12,700 nucleotides of DNA from Methylomonas sp. (GTDB lineage Bacteria; Pseudomonadota; Gammaproteobacteria; Methylococcales; Methylomonadaceae): the NCBI GenBank assembly GCA_026988195.1, contig JALSLS010000318.1:1-12700 (forward strand), read 5' to 3'. Of this stretch, positions 9,401 through 12,700 are shown piece by piece; the first letter of the stretch is position 1; every line of letters begins with the position of its first letter. The position numbers were made by a program, and so were the translations under genes. The notes below the pieces were generated by a model, which did not search any database, had not been told where the DNA came from, and was given only the letters and a program-made list of their open reading frames with translations.

Positions 9401-9911
9401 AAATTCCAGCTGCTTCTTCAATATGAACACGTAATTCATCAGGTTTTGACTCCACCATTCTGGAGATTGTGCCCTGTTCAATAATAGCGTAACTTCTAGC
9501 ACCTAACCCTGTTCCTAAAAACAAATCAGTAATATCTTTACGACGACACTTTGACCCATTAAGGGCATATTGAGACTGTCCGTCCCTACTAACCTGTCTC
9601 CTGATAGATATACTGGTGTATTGAGAATATTCACCACCCGCCTTGCCTTCACTGTTATCAAAAATAAGTTCCACTGAAGCCGTACTTACTGGTTTTCTAC
9701 CGGATGAACCGTTAAAGATTACATCGGCCATATTGCCACCACGCAAGTGTTTGGCAGAACTTTCTCCCATAACCCAACGTACAGCATCAATCACATTTGA
9801 CTTACCACAACCATTTGGCCCAACGACCGCGGTCAAATTACCTTTAATGGTAATCGTGGTTTGATCGGCAAAGGATTTAAATCCGGAAAGTTTAATTTTA
9901 TCCAGTTTCAT
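6405..9911 (-). CDS. smc: Chromosome segregation protein SMC
   Basis: A 1168-residue ATPase that with ScpA and ScpB forms the bacterial condensin-like complex, which compacts and separates replicated chromosomes; it binds DNA in the nucleoid. The N-terminal head has Walker A GPNGCGKS (31-38) and the Q-loop region IIEQGTIS (143-150). A Gln/Glu/Lys-rich coiled coil (about 172-510) leads to the hinge (about 515-655), a returning coiled coil (about 656-1000) and the C-terminal head with ABC signature LSGGEK (1070-1075) and Walker B FCLLDEVDAP (Asp1098, Glu1099). All ATPase motifs are intact and the length is normal for the family. The ATG start gives the expected N-terminus (MKLDKIKLSGFKSFAD). 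The only purine-rich candidate ribosome site, AAGGGA, is 13 bases upstream, rather far. It overlaps zipA by one base. Having SMC implies no need for the MukBEF system. Confidence 0.98.
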   Translation of the reverse strand: MKLDKIKLSGFKSFADQTTITIKGNLTAVVGPNGCGKSNVIDAVRWVMGESSAKHLRGGNMADVIFNGSSGRKPVSTASVELIFDNSEGKAGGEYSQYTSISIRRQVSRDGQSQYALNGSKCRRKDITDLFLGTGLGARSYAIIEQGTISRMVESKPDELRVHIEEAAGISKYKERRHETETRMRHTRENLERLDDLREEVENQLSNLKKQSEKAEKFTDLKKQERQYKKELLALRWNSYHQTSQQLEDNLQKIATEHNRLFVLLRETDKSIDSQRIEQKKQQQLLDSAQAEYYHVVAEVSRLQQTIKHNESSHEETVIEINRLTQQASQANNEYELDMQQLEEIKESLLEAEESYIIASKYAEESLARQRESQQSKEAWQQQWESYLTESSKYKEQAEVQRVKLTHLSSQSQQLQQRLDKLQKEHNELSSTDLLAEIESLDSSIELIETDREDLQLQLETVYSLIIEQRQKVKALHNQLHQDRSEQHKVNGKITSLELLQQHAMGKDKKQLQHWLEKNELVNKQRLAESLEVDDGWENAVEVVLGSYLEAICVDSTEQLIQSLQLISEQSIILFETETTADSPTGQKSSLMDKVKSPWNLASLLTGIYCAENLEQAKQQSKQLLDYESIITKSGDWIGPNWIKISGNTDSKKGVLQREKDLRDLKQRQADLQLSIEDNETFLEETELALKIAETNREDLQQRDKVLGSEYSAKSSQFSAYSAKQEQQQQRLNQVSLDIEDVTADITGIAEAENEATELGLVSEQKLEQLAEKKDSLESQNQQLQSLQYNNDLTVNETQKNVHSLQGKIDSLKASEILTTKQIERLQIQNQQSADRIVELENKLNFTLMPLDDEKLQLESFIENKETLENKLQQQRVAQRETEALITQLAEQHTHTQRAMEQQKESLDKVRFEQQDSNVRQQTITEQLNEIDADPEVILQQLAVDAEEQEWKHRLENFTKQIDRLGSINLTAIEEYKSQAERMNFLNEQHDDLIEALTTLDEAINKIDNESRRRFKETFDKINLGLQQKFPKLFGGGQAYLELTDADLLEAGVNIIARPPGKRNSSIHLLSGGEKALTAVALVFSIFDLNPAPFCLLDEVDAPLDDANVVRFSQMVEEMSATVQFLYISHNKVTMEIAKQLTGVTMKEPGVSRMVSVNIEDAVEMAEI

Positions 9912-9924
9912 TACTGATAGAATA

Positions 9925-9956
9925 TCCCTTATATTTTTTAACAGCTGTGTATTATA
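9925..9956 (-). promoter_or_regulatory. Candidate smc-zipA promoter -10 and ribosome site
   Basis: A consensus TATAAT lies on the minus strand at 9956-9951, about 40 bases before the smc ATG, in an AT-rich stretch. No good -35 hexamer stands 16-18 bases upstream. AAGGGA at 9930-9925 is the best Shine-Dalgarno candidate, with a 13-base spacer to the ATG. Both are weak calls by eye. Confidence 0.35.
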
Positions 9957-10004
9957 AATATATTCGACTGGTTTTCGGGGTTTTTTTAAACTTTAATCTA
10001 AAAT

Positions 10005-10028
10005 AGAATAAAAAAACCTTTTTATTCT
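10005..10028. repeat. AT-rich perfect hairpin upstream of smc
   Basis: AGAATAAAAA (10005-10014) and TTTTTATTCT (10019-10028) are exact reverse complements around the loop AACC. The 10-bp stem is almost all A-T, so it would be a weak RNA hairpin. It lies about 95 bases before smc, upstream of the candidate -10, and might be a protein-binding site or chance in AT-rich DNA. Confidence 0.4.
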
Positions 10029-10080
10029 GCATTTTTAGACAAACATAAAGGCGCTGGAAATAAATAAATTACCCAAATAC

Positions 10081-10175
10081 TTCCCAAGTTCTGCGTGGGA
10101 ATTCATGACTGAACGCTCCTGTGTTCCGAGACGCTGGAGCGTCACAAGCTGCATTCCCACGCAGGAGCGAGGGAA
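10081..10175. repeat. Nested palindromic extragenic repeat between smc and psd
   Basis: Outer arms CTGCGTGGGAAT (10091-10102) and ATTCCCACGCAG (10153-10164) are a perfect 12-base inverted repeat. Nested inside are ACGCTCC (10113-10119) and GGAGCGT (10136-10142), and overlapping the latter the compact hairpin GACGCT-GG-AGCGTC (10130-10143). TTCCCA/TGGGAA and TTCCC/GGGAA pairs at each end form alternative hairpins. The base composition is much richer in GC than the surroundings. Elements built from GTTCCCACGC and GACGCTCCAGCGTC modules are, from memory, dispersed in several gammaproteobacterial genomes, so this is probably one copy of a family. It contains no reading frame. Confidence 0.7.
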
Positions 10176-10210
10176 CGATAAAGGTAGTTTTTTTATTGCG
10201 AGTTGCCTAA
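10171..10210 (+). repeat. Short repeat motif, copy 2
   Basis: GGGAACGAT followed by GTTTTTTTATT (10187-10197) and GCGAGTTGCCT matches the motif at 5653-5695, identical over the central 11 bases and differing mostly by transitions after it. It directly follows the nested palindrome and may be the tail of that element. Both copies have the same orientation and lie on the two sides of smc-zipA. Confidence 0.4.
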
Positions 10211-10319
10211 TTTCTTACAGCACAACCAAATTCTCCCACTTTACCTGTTCTGAACTTAAATAAAACATAACTTTAATTTCTTTTAAAACAAGCAACTATA
10301 CATAAAATTGTAATAAAAA

Positions 10320-11174
10320 ATGACCATAAAAGAAGCATTAACGACATTACCACAATATATACTACCTCACCACTTTCTATCTAAAGTGATGGCAAAATTC
10401 ACTCATTCTGAAATTAAAGTTTGGAAAAACTTAATGATTAGTCAAATTATTAAGTTTTATGGCATCAATATGTCAGAAGCCAAAGAACAAAACATTAATA
10501 ATTTCGCAAGCTTCAATCATTTTTTTACCCGTGAACTTAAACAAGGTGCAAGGCCTATTACTTCTATTGCTAATGCAATTGCTTGTCCGGCAGATGGTGC
10601 TGTAAGTCAGGCTGGCTTGATAAAACAAGGTGATATATTTCAAGCCAAAGGTAAATCATTTACGGCACTTGATTTATTAGGCGGAGACCCAAAGGTAGCT
10701 GAACCCTTCGAAAACGGGAGTTTTACTACCATTTACCTTTCCCCTAAAGACTACCATCGTTTACACATGCCGATTAAAGGTACTTTAACTGAAATGATCC
10801 ATATTCCAGGTCGCTTATTTAGTGTTAATGGGGCAACCGTAAATTCAGTGCCAGGCCTGTTTGCTAGAAATGAACGTGTTGCCTGTTTATTTGATACAGA
10901 GCTGGGGCCTATGGCCTTAATTTTAGTCGGGGCTATTTTTGTTTCTAGTATTGAAACCACTTGGCATGGTGTGGTAACACCACCCTCTATTGAATCTGTT
11001 CGCTCTTGGAAATATCAAGACGATGCACCTGTTATTGATAAGGGTAAAGAGATGGGGCGCTTCAATATGGGATCTACTATTATCGTTTTATTCGGGAAAG
11101 ATAAAGTAAAATGGGAAAGTGAATTTGTAGCCGGTAAACAAGTTCAGTTAGGTGAAATGATAGGCCGTATATAA
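10320..11174 (+). CDS. psd: Phosphatidylserine decarboxylase proenzyme
   Basis: A 284-residue pyruvoyl-dependent enzyme that converts phosphatidylserine to phosphatidylethanolamine at the inner membrane, the last step of the main phospholipid pathway. The proenzyme cleaves itself at Gly251-Ser252 in FNMGSTIIVLF, turning Ser252 into the pyruvoyl group; the beta chain is residues 1-251 and the alpha chain 252-284. The usual motif is LGST; here the first residue is Met, next to the essential GST. Asp92 (CPADGAVS) and His149 (DYHRLHMP) correspond to the catalytic Asp90 and His147 of E. coli, with Ser252 in place of Ser254, so the self-cleavage triad is complete. Length matches the short gammaproteobacterial form (type I). 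The N-terminus QYILPHHFLSK aligns with that family, which supports the ATG at 10320 although no clear Shine-Dalgarno is seen. It stands alone on the plus strand and converges on the HPP-CBS gene, 9 bases apart. Confidence 0.97.
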   Translation: MTIKEALTTLPQYILPHHFLSKVMAKFTHSEIKVWKNLMISQIIKFYGINMSEAKEQNINNFASFNHFFTRELKQGARPITSIANAIACPADGAVSQAGLIKQGDIFQAKGKSFTALDLLGGDPKVAEPFENGSFTTIYLSPKDYHRLHMPIKGTLTEMIHIPGRLFSVNGATVNSVPGLFARNERVACLFDTELGPMALILVGAIFVSSIETTWHGVVTPPSIESVRSWKYQDDAPVIDKGKEMGRFNMGSTIIVLFGKDKVKWESEFVAGKQVQLGEMIGRI

Positions 11175-11183
11175 CCGCTCTAT

Positions 11184-12350
11184 TTAAACTTTATGAGCCA
11201 ATTGCTCATTATAAAGTGCAGCAATAAGATTAGCCTGATAAACCATTCCAATAAGTCGTTGTTCTGAATTTATAATAGGAATTTGCCTTATCCCTTTAGA
11301 TGACATAAGAGGGATAAGGTCAGAAATATGGGTTGTTTCAACTAAGCTAATAACTGTAGTCGTCATAATTAAGCCCACAGCTTCTGGTTTTGTAGCCGTC
11401 ACATCAGCTGTACGCTGTATAAAGTATCGAAATTTTTTCTGAAAACTATCGTATGCATTTAAATCGATACATTTAAAAAAATCATTCCAAGTAATTATCC
11501 CTATCACCCTTTTGGCACTATCAATAACTGGCATTGCTTTAAGTTGATGTTTGCGCATGATTTCCCAGGCATCTTCAACTTCTGTACCAAACTCAACCGT
11601 TATGACATCCTTAATCATAATATCTGCACAAGACAGAGTGCCTTTAATACGCTTAAAAGAATTCATTTCAACTTGGGTCAGTAATTGACTTAATTGTGAA
11701 TGGGTCATATCAATAAACACATCATTTTTTTCTAGAGCAAGCACTATATCTTGCTCAGAAAAACCAATTTGATGGGAGGGTTCAACTATGGAGTGACGTT
11801 GATTAATTGTTTTTTTTTCGGGTAAACCACTGGGGTAGTTAAGCTTCATTACCCATCGATTTATAAAAACCGCTAAAAATAATAAAGTGAAGACATTGAT
11901 AGCAACAGGGACTATAACAAAACTATACCCCAAAGTCATTATTGGTGCCCCTGCCATTATTGGTGTTAGGCTTGTTGCGGCAGCGGGTGGGTGTAGGCAC
12001 CGGAATACCAGCATTAAAAACACAGACCCTCCAACGGCTGTTGCAGCGGCTGTTGCTGTTTCAGGAATATTAATGGCACAAGCTACTCCTACTGTTGCTG
12101 AAATTAGCTGCCCTCCAATTATTGGCCAAGGTTGGGCTAAAGGACTACTCGGTATAAAAAAAACAATGATTGCAGAAGCTCCTATAGAAGCAACAATCAT
12201 CGGGTACTCCGGCCATGGGGAAACAATTTTGGTGATTAAGGCAATAAAAAATATTGAACAAAAACAGGCAAGAAGAGAGAGTATTTTAAATTTAACACTC
12301 AAATTAACAGGATCAATAGTCAAATATTTTAGAAAATAAAATAGTTTCAT
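11184..12350 (-). CDS. HPP-family membrane protein with two C-terminal CBS domains
   Basis: A 388-residue protein. The N-terminal half (about 20-165) is an HPP domain with hydrophobic segments near 23-43, 50-67, 76-94, 100-118 and 137-163 and the family signature RCLHPPAAAT (117-126, HPP at 120-122). A soluble linker leads to two CBS domains, about 243-295 (ADIMIKDVITVEF, KAMPVIDSAKRVIGIITWND) and about 325-382 (GIRQIPIINSEQRLIGMVY). HPP proteins in plant chloroplasts and cyanobacteria have been linked to nitrite transport; the substrate here is unknown. CBS pairs bind adenine nucleotides, so transport or channel activity may follow energy state; this is inferred. The ATG at 12350-12348 lacks a clear Shine-Dalgarno but gives a complete domain. 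Its 3' end faces psd, with 9 bases between stops and no visible terminator, so the two transcripts may run into each other. Confidence 0.92.
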   Translation of the reverse strand: MKLFYFLKYLTIDPVNLSVKFKILSLLACFCSIFFIALITKIVSPWPEYPMIVASIGASAIIVFFIPSSPLAQPWPIIGGQLISATVGVACAINIPETATAAATAVGGSVFLMLVFRCLHPPAAATSLTPIMAGAPIMTLGYSFVIVPVAINVFTLLFLAVFINRWVMKLNYPSGLPEKKTINQRHSIVEPSHQIGFSEQDIVLALEKNDVFIDMTHSQLSQLLTQVEMNSFKRIKGTLSCADIMIKDVITVEFGTEVEDAWEIMRKHQLKAMPVIDSAKRVIGIITWNDFFKCIDLNAYDSFQKKFRYFIQRTADVTATKPEAVGLIMTTTVISLVETTHISDLIPLMSSKGIRQIPIINSEQRLIGMVYQANLIAALYNEQLAHKV

Positions 12351-12465
12351 TAGAAATGTAAAGGTTAATAGTTTCCAACCAATCTACCAGCCATTCACTA
12401 AAATTAAAATATTTAAGTTAAATTTTATAGGGTAATTAACTCATTACAGCTTAGCTAATCAAAAA

Positions 12466-12699
12466 TTAGAGCTGATTATTAACTACAAAATAAATACAAC
12501 CTATAGGGTGTACTGAGGAACGAAGCACGTCAACAGCCATCGGTGCGTCTCCTGCTTCGACACATCCTATAATTACTTTTATCCATAAACTATGGTTAAA
12601 ACCTTGCTTACTTTTTGTTACATCAATACTACAAAACCATACTGGGAGTCGTCTTAGTTTGCTAATAACTACATCTATCCTATGCTTATCAACATAATT
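12466..12699 (-). CDS. Open frame running in from window edge, doubtful 3' end of a gene
   Basis: A minus-strand frame is open from the right edge for 77 codons and ends with TAA at 12468-12466. It would lie upstream of the HPP-CBS gene in the same direction. I recognise no family: it includes KLRRLPVWFCSIDVTKSKQ and ends in IYFVVNNQL. About 23 of its codons come from the palindromic repeat at 12501-12572, which argues that the frame is fortuitous, or that a repeat inserted into and extended the end of a real gene. Confidence 0.2.
   Translation of the reverse strand, partial: NYVDKHRIDVVISKLRRLPVWFCSIDVTKSKQGFNHSLWIKVIIGCVEAGDAPMAVDVLRSSVHPIGCIYFVVNNQL
12501..12572. repeat. YAGGATGTG-type palindromic repeat, copy B
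   Basis: The ends are an imperfect inverted repeat: CTATAGGGTGTAC at 12501-12513 against GACACATCCTATAA at 12559-12572 (core ATAGGRTGT on each inward strand). The inner arms CGAAGCACGTC (12521-12531) and GGTGCGTCTCCTGCTTCG (12542-12559) also pair imperfectly. Its minus-strand start, ATAGGATGTGTCGAAGCAGG, resembles copy A at 5327-5358. It probably belongs to a dispersed extragenic repeat family and could fold into a cruciform or RNA hairpin. Confidence 0.6.
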
Positions 12700-12700
12700 A

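Larger units (their letters stand above)
12351..12700. other. 350-base right-end gap, no secure gene
   Basis: The region is AT-rich. It holds a possible -10 for the HPP-CBS gene (TATAAAA on the minus strand at 12429-12423, about 75 bases before the ATG, with no convincing -35), a small imperfect hairpin AGCTAAT/ATTAGAGCT (12453-12473), the YAGGATGTG-type repeat and the doubtful edge frame. I see no RNA gene. Confidence 0.4.

Noticed and set aside
10274..10303. Possible psd promoter with TATACAT at 10297
   Set aside because: No acceptable -35 hexamer is present at the right distance, and AT-rich DNA gives such boxes by chance.
11887..12339. A 150-codon plus-strand frame opposite the HPP-CBS gene
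   Set aside because: It is the antisense of the HPP membrane domain, whose signature LHPPAAAT is clear on the minus strand.
1..12700. A CRISPR array, tRNA or rRNA gene, or phage or defence system
   Set aside because: No regularly spaced direct repeats, tRNA-like folds or defence-family motifs were seen; the repeats are extragenic palindromes and the genes are housekeeping, signalling and transport.

Overview
The window is an AT-rich stretch of a gammaproteobacterial chromosome. The evidence is an smc gene followed directly by zipA (ZipA is found in Gammaproteobacteria), a gammaproteobacterial-type phosphatidylserine decarboxylase, and palindromic repeats beginning GTAGGAGCG or YAGGATGTG. The gene set (giant Ser/Thr-kinase/ATPase/histidine-kinase protein, HPP-CBS membrane protein, SMC rather than MukB) and the repeats recall methanotrophs of the order Methylococcales. 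That placement comes from memory of families and was not searched.

Layout, left to right. (1) 1-42: a possible start of a further minus-strand gene, cut by the window edge. (2) 65-5215, minus: one 1716-residue signalling protein with a protein-kinase-like domain, a STAND/AAA-type ATPase, a helical-repeat region, a GAF domain and an intact histidine kinase. Its kinase-like domain has lost the catalytic-loop aspartate. It starts with TTG. (3) 5216-5691: 476 bases without a gene, filled with palindromes and repeats: a 12-bp palindrome, a YAGGATGTG-type repeat, a REP pair with 17-bp perfect arms, and a short motif that recurs at 10171-10210. (4) 5692-9911, minus: smc and zipA, overlapping by one base (TAATG), so they are probably cotranscribed and translationally coupled. 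(5) 9912-10319: a 408-base region with a candidate smc promoter, an AT-rich hairpin and a nested palindromic repeat of about 95 bp. (6) 10320-11174, plus: psd. (7) 11184-12350, minus: an HPP-CBS membrane protein, converging on psd with 9 bases between the stop codons. (8) 12351-12700: no secure gene; a second YAGGATGTG-type repeat lies inside a minus-strand frame that stays open to the window edge.

The genes are mostly housekeeping: chromosome segregation (SMC), FtsZ anchoring at the divisome (ZipA) and phosphatidylethanolamine synthesis (Psd). The large sensor protein and the HPP-CBS protein are probably environmental or metabolic sensing and transport functions. I see no phage, CRISPR, toxin-antitoxin, RNA gene or new multi-gene system. 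The points most worth a second look are the degenerate kinase domain joined to an apparently active histidine kinase, and the dense, mixed repeat families in the gaps around smc-zipA.
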